Assembly: GCA_023091665.1 (NCBI GenBank)
Contig: JALJCQ010000012.1
Location: 3,968,001 to 4,032,000 of the forward strand
Reading direction: 5' to 3'
DNA from: Pythium myriotylum
Lineage: Eukaryota; Oomycota; Peronosporomycetes; Pythiales; Pythiaceae
DNA: 64,000 bases
Of this stretch, positions 33,338-45,029 are shown piece after piece (within the stretch, counting starts at the first letter, position 1; every line of letters begins with the position of its first letter). Made by a program: the position numbers and the translations under genes. The notes under the pieces were generated by a model. It searched no databases and was not told where the DNA came from. It was given only the letters and a program-made list of their open reading frames with translations.

Positions 33338-34228
33338 CTCTACTTGATGCCAAATGCAACGCTGTCCGTCCATCCTAACCCCGCACATCGACGTGAAAGA
33401 GACCATAGAATATCAGTACGAGTCCCAACACACTCCCGTCGACGTGTCTTGCAGCCAGCGAGCGCGCGCAAGAACGACCGCCCACTCACGACATAGACAC
33501 GTACCTCGGTTTGAGCGTCTTTGTTGCAGTGCGCCTCGAGCAGCAGCTTCACGACCTCAACGTGGCCTTCACTTGATGCGTAATGCAACGGTGTCCGTCC
33601 ATCCTAAATCCACACATCGACGTAAAAGAGACCATAGAATATCAGTACGAGTCCCAACACACTCCTGTCGACGTGTCCTGCAACTAGCGAGCGCAAGAAC
33701 GACCGCCTACTCACAACACAGACACGTACCGTGTCCTGAGCGTCTTTGTTGCACTGCGCCTCGAGCAGCAGCTTCACGACCTCAACGTGGCCTTCACTTG
33801 ATGCGTAATGCAACGCTGTCCGTCCAATCTAACCCCGCACATCGACGTAAAAGAGACCATAGAATATCAGTACGAGTCCCAACACACTCCCGTCGACGTG
33901 TCTTGCAGCCAGCGAGCGCGCGCAAGAACGACCGCCTACTCACGACACAGACACGTACCTTGTCCTGAGCGTCTTTGTTGCATTGCGCCTCGAGCAGCAG
34001 CTTCACGACCTCAACCTCGCCTCTACTTGATGCCCAATGCAACGCTGTCCATCCAATCTAAACTCTCTCGCGTCAGCTCCCTTCCTCCCTCTCCTCTCCC
34101 TCCTAAAACCGCATCCACACCTCGTCTCTCGCGTCGATGTCTCCTCCTCTCTCGAGATACTCGCGCACAATCTCCGCGTTTCCGCTTCCACTCGCATTGA
34201 GAAACTTTCTCGACTGTTTGTTTCCCAT
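30731..34228 (-). CDS. Ankyrin-Roc-COR (ROCO family) GTPase, copy C, intact
   Basis: Eight exons: 34228-34121, 34057-33959, 33828-33730, 33603-33505, 33374-33276, 33195-33097, 33012-32914, 32854-30731; about 941 residues. Exon 1 starts MGNKQSRKFL, a good N-myristoylation pattern (Gly2, Ser6). Six exons each encode one 33-residue ankyrin repeat, such as TALHWASSRGEVEVVKLLL. The last exon has a linker, then Roc: GASNSGKT at about 350-357, DFAGQ at about 400-404, TKAD at about 480-483. COR follows from about 610 (LHDLGDVLWYEDL, VILDPMLLIDFIRP) to the end. Roc-COR proteins dimerise through COR and act as GTP-controlled switches. No kinase domain is present. Ankyrin repeats probably bind a partner. 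The frame is uninterrupted and splice sites are consistent. Confidence 0.9.
33276..34057 (-). repeat. Tandem array of ankyrin exon-plus-intron units in ROCO C
   Basis: Four consecutive units of about 225-230 bases, each one 99-base exon with its following intron. The introns share the same sequence (ACATCGACGT...CCATAGAATATCAGTACGAG on the plus strand). The array has clearly grown by unequal duplication of whole exon-intron units. Confidence 0.85.
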
Positions 34229-34229
34229 T

Positions 34230-35400
34230 TTCCACTTGGTGAAGTGACGAAGAGAAAGAGCTGAGAGAAACCGAACTTATCGCCCCAGGGAATCCGCACT
34301 TAACGATGTTTCAAGCTCTGACTCGTGAATTGGATGTCTCTGCACATCATCTCATCTCGTGGGAGCAACTTCGACTCGCCGCTTCTTTTCTCTCCGTGGG
34401 TTCAAAAATCCATTTCTCGTCGTCTCTTTTGCTATCGCGAAAATAGAGAGAACCGGCGACTGAACGGTCCGGCCGTCAAAGAGGCCGACTCTTCGACAAG
34501 CGCACCGAGATTGAGCTCAGCTACTTGGGGGGACGGTTCCGTCTTTTGTTCTCGCCTGACAGGGCTGACGACGGGGCTCTGAGTTTGTTGGTTTGGTTCT
34601 ACATGGAGGAGGGAGAGAATGGAGTCTTGCGGGTTTTCCAAGACCGAGCCGCTTTCTTGTTTTCCTTGCTGTCGTTGAAAGACCACTGACTGTTTATTCG
34701 AGATAATCCTCGAGGATTCACACCGCGCAGACAGAACCCGCACCCACATTTCTCCCAGACCCACGACTTGTTCCATCGAAAGGCGCAGACCCGCTATTCC
34801 GCAGAGGACAGCAGTCCCTGTCAGTGACGGACCACGCCGAATCTGCAGGCTTCGTATTGAATCCAGCAGACGCGTGGCTATGTGAGGTCATGGATATTGA
34901 GTTCAGTTTTTTCGAGATTTCTTGGGATCCCTTCACTTCACTCTTCCTTTTTTCTTTTCACATCTCGGCTCACTCTTCCTCACACCTCGGCGCCGCTCTG
35001 CTCCGCAGATAGCTATTTTAGTATTCACGTCGCTTCGTGATTGTGCCATGGTTGCTCAGCATGATCCGATCCGTCGAAGCCATTCCATCCAACACTGTTG
35101 ATGCTGCCGATTGCACGAGAAAAGTGTGGTGACTGCTGACGTTGACCTCGTCCAATCCACCTCAGAAACTCAGTCTCGAGTCGACCCATCAGCTGCGTGA
35201 TGTTAACAGGAAGAGAAACTGAGCCAACTCATGATGGCTTGTCTCTGGACACGCTGTTGAAGTTGGACACGGAACAAGATATGGATACCCCTTCCAAAAC
35301 GATTGGATTCTATCAGTTGCACGTACCATCTTCCAAGTCTACCTGGGTGCCGACTCGAAGCGAAGTCTTGCTCTTCCTTCATCATTTGACTCTCTGCCTC
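34230..35400 (+). repeat. ROCO 5'-flank module R3, upstream of gene C
   Basis: The first 100-250 bases next to exon 1 are closely similar to the region upstream of gene F (62,860-63,070) and include the probable promoter. Further out it shares the FDKRTEIELSYLGGRFRLLF frame (34,491-34,550) and the distal block with R3 copies at 27,220 and 63,070. The open stretch continues to a TGA near 34,687. It may be a decayed divergent gene. Confidence 0.75.
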
Positions 35401-35729
35401 AGATGTGAAGTCCTCGCAGCTCGAGGCGAGTTCATTGGCGCCCACCGAAGCATCTCGACCGCGGCTCCGGCACGTTGTCAGCCTCGTCCTGGGAGACCTG
35501 GTGCACGGGAGAGAAGGTGCTACCTAATCATGACCCAGCACCACCGGATGTAGACTTCTAATCAGTAGAGCTCGATTGATTCTGGGATCTTGACGCCGGC
35601 CAAAGACTTCGCGACCGCCGAACAAAGTGTCACTCTCTCGTCGGAAGGTGTCCTCGGAAGGTGTGTCTCGTCACTACATCGTGTGGTGAAGGCCATTGCG
35701 CTAGAGGGTTACCACCAGGCGTTGCGCCT

Positions 35730-35960
35730 CGCCGTTGGTCACCCGGGAGAGCTCTGTGCGCAACCGCTGCCGCCGGCACTGCGTCTGGAAGCAGCGAGCC
35801 ATTCGGGCGGTCTGTCCGCCAAGTGGTCGGCGGCCGTGGCGCTTCGTGTCTTCATCGGCGTCGGGGCAGAGCCTGGGCGCTTTGTGCTCCTGGAGCGTGG
35901 AGTGGCGCGCTAAATAGAGCCTGCGCGCGAGCCTCGACACTCGTTGTTGACGGCAAAGGC
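35730..35960 (+). repeat. Dispersed repeat R2, copy 1 (partner 44,140-44,400)
   Basis: Same orientation as the second copy. Shared landmarks are GGTCACC, GCAGAGCTCTG-like, CGGGCGGTCTGTCCGCCAA and the end AAATAGAGCC. No coding sequence is conserved between the two, so the nature is unknown. Confidence 0.7.
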
Positions 35961-36788
35961 CACGACGACGACGACGACGGCGTCGATCTCACGCTCGCGC
36001 TCGAGCTCGAGCAGGTCTTGCTGAGCGAAGCGTCCACGTCGGCAAGACGCTTCACCACGTGGCTCGCAAGTCGCTTGAGCTCGCCGGGCGCATATGCGCC
36101 ACGCTGCAGCGGCGCCACGAGGCTCTGGACGCCGCCGACGTCGGCGGTGGTTCGTGGGCGGTCAAACCCACAGACAACCAAAGAGAGCGAGTTATGTGAT
36201 GAAGTTAGCAGAAGGAGCAGGAGCAGGAGCAGTGGCAGGGATAATAGTGGATAGGAACAGCTCTCCGTGGGATTCGAGCAACCTCGTTCTTGATGTTGAT
36301 TTCGTGAGCAATGTGCAGAACTCGTCGCTACGGGCTCGCTACGGTACGCCTCTTCCTCTCTCGTTGCAAGATCCTGGGTACTAGATACTGTAACCATGGC
36401 CATGACGATGCAGTGGAAGCCCACGCACCCATGGTGTGAACTAGAAAGAGTGGGATCTGATTTGTTCGCGTGTTGAAACGAGCGGGAAAAGAATCCGCTG
36501 ACGTTTGAAAACTTTTCAAACTACCGCAAGAATTTCCCGCCTTTTGTATCAACCGTATGAATTGGAGCTCGGCATCCTCACACTCCCTCCTAACTCGACG
36601 AAAAACCTCGAGATGCTGTTCACGCAACCTTTCTACCATAGCAACCAAGACACATCACCAAACGTATAACAGAGCTCAACATGCTTTCCATTGTGGCCAT
36701 TTCTTTATTGAACAGAATGGCGGTGAAAACCACCCCATCGACGAGCATTTCGGGGTCTTCGACCACCTCCATAATCGCAAGAACCTTC

Positions 36789-36828
36789 TCTCGGCTCGGC
36801 TCGGCTCGGCTCGGCTCGGCTCCGTCAT
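36789..36828. repeat. CGGCT pentamer microsatellite
   Basis: Several head-to-tail copies of CGGCT on the plus strand. A shorter run of the complementary motif type (GAGCT, GAGCC) lies 440 bases downstream. Confidence 0.8.
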
Positions 36829-39003
36829 CCACGCGGTATTGGCTGTAGTCCAAGCTGCGAGTATCCTGTAGCAACACCGACACAGCGTCTTTGCACGCGC
36901 GGGAACCCTGGCGCTCAGCAGATCCTGCTCTGCTCGAAGGCTGGCTAGCTCGCACGAAAGAGTGGATCGACGACAGTACGGTAGTGGACCGGCCATGCCC
37001 ATCGTTCTAACCACCTTGAGCGGCGGCTCCCACGGGCGAATAAAACCCACAGCACGCTCTCGCACGCCTCGTCCTCACGCCATCATTCGCTTGCATCTTC
37101 TCCCAACGCACTCGACCGAAGCGTGCGAGTGCGAGAGCTCAGGTCGGATCATCTCACGCAACTGCGACCGCGACTTGATCCCACGATCGCCTTCGCGGAG
37201 ACCGTGAGTGGCCCGGCCCAACCACGCCGCCGGAGCCGAGCTGAGCTGAGCTGAGCCGAGCCGACCAGAATCGAGCGGACGGTGGTGGACGACGAGTGTG
37301 CCGACATTTCGCAGTCGAGCTCGTGACGGCGTCGCCTCGCCCGCTGTGACTTCCCGCCGACTTGTGAGACCTTGGCACACCTTCGAAACGACGCCAAAAT
37401 GGAGCTTCCGCGGACAGCTTCTCGAGCACGTCGCGACGCGACCACGACACCTACGCGCGTGAAACTTGCGTGACAAGGTGTGATGCACCTAGACGTCACT
37501 GAATCGCGCTTGTGTACTGGAAAATCGCATCGCCTTCGTCCTGTGCCTTGCTTCTTCGTCTCCCAACGCGAGGTCTCGAGATCGCTCGCGCCGCACGACG
37601 GCCATAGCGTCGCGAGTTCGCCTCCAAACCGCGCGAAAACAGCGTTGCCGAGGTCGCACAGCCCGCGCGCACTTGATCCACCACTTGGAATACGAGACTT
37701 TGACCATTTTCACACTTGTTGTCATCGTCGTCCTGGAAATGGCGACTTTACCCACATACGCATCGGGTCACCACAATGGCTCGCCCACTCAATCGCCATG
37801 ATCAAACGCGCTCGATACCCCCACGAAAGACTTCCATGATGTCGGACTCAGTCACATCCATGGGTGGGACAAAAATTGGGCGCGTGGATGGACGGGAAGT
37901 GGGTCAGCCGCGCATGTTTCCGCGTGGGAAGAGCACGAAAATGGGCCGAAAACAGGCACGTGAGGCGGTTTTCTGCGTGCTGCGTAGCCGGCTGAACACG
38001 TCGAGCGACTCGGAAAGCTGGATCTGGTGCATGGCACTCGGACACAACTTTTGACATGCAATCTGTGTCTCCAAGTGAGCTGGGGCGGTCGGAGCACGAC
38101 GTCGAGGCCACCAAAATGGCGTCCATTTGCGAGCGCTAGCCGCAGTTATTTGCATGTGACGACTTGGGAACCACGACGGAGGCTGATGCAAAGTCGCTTG
38201 GCCGAAGCATCGTGACGATGCGCATCAATGTGTGATGGTCCGAAGCGCTAGTGCCGACGGACGCGGACGCTGCAGCAGGAAAACACCTCTAGCGGCCATT
38301 TGAGAGCCTCACGCGCTTTTTTCGACTTTGTCATCGCTGGCGACGAGATGGACAGGTGGTCGTGATGCCACCGCGTGCGCCTCGCCAAGGTCTTCACAAT
38401 GAGCTGTCGCTGGAGGTCGGAGCTCTCGAGATGGCGGACTTGTAGCCGCTCGAGTAGCGTTTAGAGCTGGTGGATAGCTCCATTTTGATCTTCCGGAGAC
38501 GACCGAGGAAACATGGCTCGTCACAGCGTCGCCGCTCAAGCGGACCGAGCGGACGGCATCGAGCGGACGGAACGCCAAAAAGATCAAGCGGTGGAGGTGG
38601 AGGTGGAGGCGACGAGATCACCTGCTGATGAGACGACGACGGCAGTCTGGGGTTGGACTTGTCCTTGCTCTGCTCCACGGCCCAGCGCCTCGAGCTCGAC
38701 CTTGACCGTGACCGTGGGCTCGATCGCACGTCTTCGTTCTCGTCCTCGTCCTCGTCTACGTCGAAGCCCGCGCACGCCCCGCGTTGTTGATGCCGTGACG
38801 ATGCTTCGGTTCTGGGTCCGTTGGCTCTTCTCGCACGCACAACGAGCACAGGCGCAACCCGGATGTCGAAGACGGCGGGAAGAAGAAGTGGGATGCCGGC
38901 GGCGCAGCTGAGACTGCCCAAGCGTGGACCACTCGCGGCTTCTCTCTTCTCCATGGTCGACGTTGATCAGCAGCTGCGTTTGTCGTTCGTCTTGCGCGGG
39001 CGG

Positions 39004-39005
<2 letters not shown>

Positions 39006-39041
<36 letters not shown>

Positions 39042-39054
39042 AGCAGCAGCAGCA
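39006..39054. repeat. GA dinucleotide and CAG trinucleotide microsatellites
   Basis: A (GA)n run of about 35 bases is followed directly by (CAG)n of about 14 bases. Confidence 0.9.
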
Positions 39055-39715
39055 AGAGCTCCATTTCGAAAAGAGCGACGAGCGAGTCGAGCGCCTCGTC
39101 GAACTCGAACGTGAGACCAGAGCTGAGACCGTGGGCAGAGGCGTGTGACCGCACTCGCTCGCACAGACCTCACCGCGTCGTGCTCCGCATCATGTCGCGT
39201 TGCGCGACCGTGCGGCTGTGGATCGCTGCTGCAGGTCGTCGACAGTCGCTCGCAGAGCCTCGTCGCGGCGGCTGGTCGAGTGGCCGACGCACTGTCGCTT
39301 GGCGTCGCTCGAGGCTGGCGCGCTGGGCGCTGGCCACGGGGCTCGAGAAGCCCAACTGAGCAACGCGGCAGCGGGAGCGCGCAGTGAGTGGCTGGGAGAA
39401 GCCCGGTCGAGCGACGCGTGTCCCGGGCGAGGGGAGGGCGGGGCGCGCGGCTGCGTGTCTCGGGTCACGACGGACTCGTCGGTCGGCGGGCGGGTCTGTC
39501 CGTGCGCCACGTGTGGCTGTCGCTGTCGTGAAGTACTGTACGCCGTGTATTGTTACCACACCTTGCATTTTACGGCGTGTATTGTACAAACGTTCGTTTA
39601 CGTGGACTACACCATGCAGTTCTCGTTTCTTTATGTGGAGTACACCATTTTTCTTTTGTTCTTTTTCGTCGGACACCCGGTCCGGTCCCAGAGGCCGATC
39701 TTCCGGATGTGGAGA

Positions 39716-39768
39716 GGATCTTCCGGATCTTCCGGATCTTCCGGATCTTCCGGATCTTCCGGATCTTC
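39716..39768. repeat. 9-base tandem repeat (GGATCTTCC)
   Basis: About six head-to-tail copies. In one frame this reads as a Phe-Arg-Ile repeat and in others as Gly-Ser-Ser or Pro-Glu-Asp repeats, but no gene around it is recognised. Confidence 0.9.
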
Positions 39769-40039
39769 TGGCCATCTTTCCGGATGGCATGATGCGGACG
39801 GACCGCACTTGGCGTACACTCCCATCGGCAACTTCAACGTGCCTGACACGGCCTCGCGACAGTCGCCACGCACAGTCCACTGGACTGCGCCATGCGTTCT
39901 CGCAGGTCCATCGGCCCTGACGACCTCGTTCCGCGTCGACGACGTGGACACTCGCATCCACTCTCACAGGTCATCGAGACTTGGCGCCTCGTCCTTCCGT
40001 CGAGACATCCATGACAGTGGTCAACATTGCGTTTATTCC

Positions 40040-43000
40040 CTAGGTCTCCGCCTCCTTCCGCAGTTTGTCATACCAGTCCAATCTTGGAGGAAGCCACGGC
40101 ACGACCATCCTCGTCTCCAGCCAACCATCCACAACTTGATCCAGATTCAGCATCTCACCCGAGTCCTTCAGCAAATGGCGCGAGACGACGAGTCCTCCGA
40201 AACAACGCAACACTCTCTCCAGTGACACACAGAGCCGTTTGAAAAGCGCCCACAACTCCGATTGCTCTTTGCGTGGAACTCCCGCAACGGCTTCGAGTCG
40301 GATGATCCGTTCCTTTGTTTTCCGATGTCGCGAGATGACGATGCGGCACGCAAACACACCTTTCTTGTGATACAAAATCCAGTCCGGTCCGACTTGACGA
40401 TCGTCAAGAGGGTTATAACTAGCAATCACGATTTGATCGAAGACCGATTCGGGAAGTAGGCTCAGAAAATGGTATTCCCATTGCACGTCGGCTGTAGTTG
40501 GCAGACGACCCGCTCTTTTCGACACAGGTCGAACTCGTTTGGCCGTCTCCCTGAACTCATACGATAGTAATTGGCCACCAAAACGCAATGACGAGGGAAT
40601 GTTGGACCTCCACGATGCTGGCACCAGGAGATCCGAGTTCCACTGCATCTCTCCCTGGCATTTTGCGTGCACGAGATTGAACTCACGCAACAACTGTTTC
40701 ACCGTGAGCATGAAAGCTTGGTCCAGATGAAGCCATAACGGTTTGGACTTCAGCGCGTCGTGAGTCATCACTTCGCTCGTGAACTTGTGGTCAGCAATGG
40801 GACGGATAAAGTCGATGAGTAGCATCGGATCCAAGATCACCTCTTGCTTGAGTCTCTCAATAACAAGGTCCTCGTACCACAATACGTCGCCAAGGTCGTG
40901 CAGTGTCCGGAGAATTTCTTTATAGGTGTCAATATCGACGTTGGGGCGGTTATCGTAAAGCCTCCTGACAAACTCGTTGACGTTTACAAAAGTTGATTGC
41001 ACACGCGACAGAGCGTCTCTGTCTGTGGATGGTGACTGGTTGCGGACACCACGAACGAACTCCAGAGCCGCCACGTAGCTCTCAGGCATCAAAAAGCTGC
41101 GGTTGCTCGCCACCACAACCTCCTCGATCTTCGTCCTCGCAGCTTTGATCGACTCTGCGACGACGCAACTCACGCTCACCCATTCGTGCTGGAGAAGACG
41201 CTTGATCGTTGCTTGCAGTTTCTCGAGTTGTTGAGCAGAGAACCCTCGGGTCTCCTTTGACTTCCGATGGATTTCATCGGACGTTTGCGCTTCATTGAGT
41301 GTATGTTGAAGCGCCTGGCTTGTCTGAGACACGTACTGTTTGAGACGCTTCTCGAGATCCAACTGAGCAGCCTTCGAGTGTCGCGAATTCGGATCCACCT
41401 TGTCCGCCTTCGTCGTCACAAACACAAACTCGGCATCTGGCTGACGAGCGATGACCAGTCGAATCCACTTCAAGATCTTCTTATCCACGACCTCATCCAT
41501 GAACTGATCCACTTGAGAGTCGTAGTCGGCGAGAAGCGTCGCTTGCTTGAATGCCACACCGTACGAATGCATATCAATACACACGATGTAGATCGTGCGT
41601 CTTGTGAAAAACATGGCATGGACAGGCTGATACACGTCTTGGCCGGCAAAGTCCCATATCGTGAACTCGTAGCTCTTACCAGCGTGTTCGAACAAGTGTC
41701 GATAGTAGTCGATGGCGATCGTGCGATTGTCTATATGCTCGAGCGACGACATCAAGTCTATGATCGACTTGGAGAAGCTGGTTTTCCCCGAGTTGCTCGC
41801 GCCGATAATGCCGAGTTTCGACCGGGAAACCCTCAACTTCGACTTTAGGAGCTCTCTGATGTACGTTCGAGTGGCGTCGACACCGCGTTTGATCGTTTGA
41901 AGGGGGATTTCGGTCAGACTCGCCTGGTTCTTCCGTTCCCCTTCCCACAGATCGATGCAAATCTTCAAAGCTGGCGCTTCCGGCAACGCCTCGTCAGAGC
42001 TGATCATCATCTTGCACTGTTCGTCCCAAGTGGCACCGGACGCGACAAGCGCCAGCAGAACTCGCAGCGTGTCGCCATCTAGTCGCCTGATGCGACCGCG
42101 CTTGTTGTCGCTCTTTGCTATCATGATATGGATAGGCATTCGCCCGCACTGCACACACGAAGAAAGTGAGAAGTAGCCAAATATTTGGTGTTTGCGATTT
42201 GTGTACCTTGTCGATTACGTTGGGGCTACAATTTGCATCCAACAACAACTTCACAGCCGCAATGTTGCCTACATAAGCTGCCCAATGCAACGCTGTCCAA
42301 CAATTCTTCCGACGACACAGAATCCAAAGCATTACAACAATTAGCTACACCTGCATATGGCGACTCACGACACAGAGACGTACCTTGTCTTTAGCCTCTT
42401 TGTTGCAATGAGCCTCGAGCAGCACCTTCACGACCTCAGTATTCCCATCTTTAATTGCCGTATGCAATGGTGTTCTTCCATCCTAACCAAACACACACAG
42501 CCACACAACAATGACATCAAGACGAGCCCAACACGATCCCTAAGACAAGTGCTGTGACCGCTGCGCGCGAACGACCGACCACTCACAACGCGTAGACTTA
42601 CCTCGTCTTGAGCCTCCTTGTTGCACTGAGCCTCGAGCAGAAGTTTGGCGATCTCTACATGGCCTTTCCTTGATGCCACATGTAACGGTGTCCTTCCATC
42701 CTAACCCAACGCACACACACACATCCACACAAAAATGACGTCAATACGAGTCCCGCATGCTCACTCGGTAAGGGCTGTAGCCGGTGCGCGCGAACGACCG
42801 GCCACTCACAACGCGTAGACTTACGTCGTCTTGGGCCTCTTTGTTGCACTGAGCCTCGAGCAGCGCCTTCACGACCCCAACCCTGTCTCTAGTTGATGCC
42901 AAATGCAACGGTGTCCTTCCATCCTAACCCAACACACACACACACATCCACACAAAAATGACGTCAATACGAGTCCAGCATGCTCACTCGGTAAGGGCTG

Positions 43001-43539
43001 TAACCGGTGGGCGCGAACGGCCGGCCACTCACAACGCGTAGGCTTACCTCGTCTTGGGCCTCTTTGTTGCACTGGGCCTCGAGCAGCGCCTTCACGACCC
43101 CAACCCTGTCTCTAGTTGATGCCAAATGCAACGCTGTCCTTCCATCCTAACCCAACACACACACATCCACACAAAAATGACGTCAATGCGAGTCCAAACA
43201 CGATCCCCTAGGTAAGGGCTGTAGTCGGTAGGCGCGAACGGCCGACCACTCCCGACACATAGGCGTACATTGCCTCGAGCCTCTTTGTTGCACTGCGCCT
43301 CGAGCAACAGCTTGACGACCTCAACGTGGCCTCTACCCGACGCCAAATGCAACGCTGTCGCTCCAGTCTTAGCACACCTGCGTCAGCTCCCTTCCTTCTT
43401 CGCTTCCCCCCTCCTAAAACCATATCCGCACCTCGTCACTCGCGTTGACGTTTCCTCCGCCCTCGAGATACTCGCGTACAATAACCTCGTTTCCTTTTTT
43501 GCTTGCATGGAGAAACTCTTTCAATCGTTTCTCTTCCAT
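40040..43539 (-). CDS. Ankyrin-Roc-COR (ROCO family) GTPase, copy E, intact
   Basis: Eight exons: 43539-43432, 43367-43269, 43146-43048, 42923-42825, 42700-42602, 42482-42384, 42305-42207, 42148-40040; about 936 residues. Exon 1 starts MEEKRLKEFL (no myristoylation motif, unlike C). Six ankyrin exons of 99 bases follow, all phase 0. Two are almost identical neighbours (TRDRVGVVKALLEAQ). The last exon keeps all Roc motifs (GASNSGKTSFSKS, DFAGQD, TTKADK) and a complete COR ending KLRKEAE. No stop or frameshift. The acceptor of the sixth ankyrin exon is a less usual AAG. The first 90 bases upstream of the start resemble those of C and F, so a related promoter is likely. Confidence 0.9.
42800..43240 (-). 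repeat. 223-base tandem duplication of one ankyrin exon and intron in ROCO E
   Basis: Exons 43146-43048 and 42923-42825, with their flanking introns (ACGCGTAG, GGCCGGCCACTCACAAC and AAAATGACGTCAAT segments), repeat with a 223-base period and few differences. Confidence 0.88.
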
Positions 43540-44667
43540 CTTCCACTTGATGAAGTGAAGTGAAGAGAAGTTCACTCGGAAAACCGAACCTATCGTGCCA
43601 CGAGATCCGCACTTAAACGCTGCTTCAAGTTCTGACTCATGCACTGGATTTTTGTTCAGAGAAGCCCGGACAGGCGGCTCACGAAACTCGGGTTTTCACT
43701 GAAAGCCGGAAGCGTCTAAAACAGGTCAATTTGTGGGTCAGATCAGAGTCTTTTCTATGCACACCGCCACGTGGTCAGGCAATAGGTCACGTCGAGCGAC
43801 GTGACCTATGCTCGCTGTCACTCCCGAGGTCAGACTTTTGACGCCGAAACAGACTTTCTGATGCAAGGAAACCCAACAAACAGACCAAACAGGAACGAGG
43901 GTCGACCTGCCGGCCAAGGAGGTCGCGCCTTCCCGAGTGCACGCGCTCGACTGTGAGTCGCGGCAACAGCGCGGCCTCAAGGAAACGCCAGAGGCCGCGC
44001 TCGCGCGTGGCGGAACGTCCCCACGGCCACGGCGGCGATGGCGCGATCTCTATCTTATGCCATCGTATGCGGTCCCATCCGCGCGAGGCGTCGCGCCATC
44101 GCCGCCGCACGAGCTCGGGCAACATGCCGCTAGGGTGCGTGCGCGTTGCGCCTCATCGTCGGTCACCTGGCAGAGCTCTGCGCGCGACCGCTGCTGCCCG
44201 CACGGCATCTAGAAGCAGCGGATGCAGCGACCGCGGCGCCTTTCGGGCGGTCTGTCCGCCAACTGTACCGGCGGTCGTGACGCTTCGTGTCTTTCATCCG
44301 CCTCGGGGCAGAGCCCAGGGGCTTTGAGCTCCGAGAGCGTGGAGAGGCGAGCTAAATAGAGCCGGCACTCGAGCTTGAAACTCCATGTTGACGGCAGCAA
44401 AGCTTTAGGATTGGTATGGTGAACTCAATAGACTCCACTTTCATAATCACCACGCTGGTCCCAGTTGCGCGAGGTCGTTCTCGCCACGGCAGCGCTGTCG
44501 CTTGAGTTCGTGTTCCGCCTTTGAGGTCGGCCCCGTGTGGGAGTCACGCTCTTGTTCTCGGTCCACGTCACATTACCATGCTAGGTCCCGGGTCGTTGAA
44601 CTGATGCGAGCTCACTGGCTTTTGCAGACAGCGAGCCCGCATCCCTCATGCTATCCGAAGCGTATTC
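43540..44667. other. ROCO E upstream region, hairpin and repeat R2
   Basis: The first 90 bases are similar to the other ROCO upstream regions. A perfect hairpin (13-bp arms, 2-base loop) is at 43,782-43,809. Repeat R2 copy 2 lies at 44,140-44,400. No intact gene is seen. The target-site copy TATTC at 44,663-44,667 ends the stretch. Confidence 0.55.
44140..44400 (+). repeat. Dispersed repeat R2, copy 2
   Basis: Direct-orientation partner of 35,730-35,960, diverged but alignable over most of its length. Confidence 0.7.
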
Positions 44668-44928
44668 TGTCACGTAATCATGTTTTTCAAAAACATGATT
44701 CGTGGAATTTGTGAATTCCGATTGATCAGGTTCTGACCAATCAGAATGGTGGATTGTAACAGCGTTTTCGGCGACTATAGATAGCGTAACCATGGAGGCG
44801 GTCATGGCGCCTCCATGAGGGCAGCAACATAGTCTAGGGAGCATCTAATCAAATACAGCATTCTGGAATTCCTACGTCCGACGGGCATCGCTTCGTCACA
44901 TAGTAGCACTTGACAAGGTCTTCAGAGT

Positions 44929-45029
44929 CGCCCGCCATCGAGCACCCGCCATCGAGCACCCGCCATCGAGCACCGCCATCGAGCATCCGCCATCGAGCAC
45001 CCGCCATCGAGCACCCGCCATCGAGCACT
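44929..45029 (+). repeat. 15-base tandem repeat in the leader of the Gag element
   Basis: About seven copies of CCGCCATCGAGCACC, one shortened, end directly at the gag start codon. Confidence 0.9.

Larger units (their letters stand above)
36430..39990. other. 3.5-kb region without a recognisable gene
   Basis: GC-rich, with many short overlapping open frames on both strands but none with a recognisable domain. It holds a CGGCT pentamer run (about 36,789-36,828), a related GAGCT/GAGCC run (about 37,235-37,265), a GA and CAG microsatellite and a 9-base tandem repeat. A run of charged residues (ERVERLVELERET, near 39,080-39,120) suggests an old coiled-coil gene, too decayed to call. Confidence 0.4.

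Noticed and set aside
33276..34057. Regular repeat with spacers resembling a CRISPR array
   Set aside because: Period about 225 bases and each repeat encodes an ankyrin unit with splice sites; this is a eukaryotic exon array.
38394..38954. 186-codon minus-strand frame with SRSRSSSRR and a Pro run
   Set aside because: Low complexity only; the opposite strand is equally open, and no start context or splice evidence supports it.
44910..45029. Longer Gag start upstream of 45,030
   Set aside because: That part consists only of the 15-base tandem repeats and lacks an ATG; the first ATG follows directly after them.
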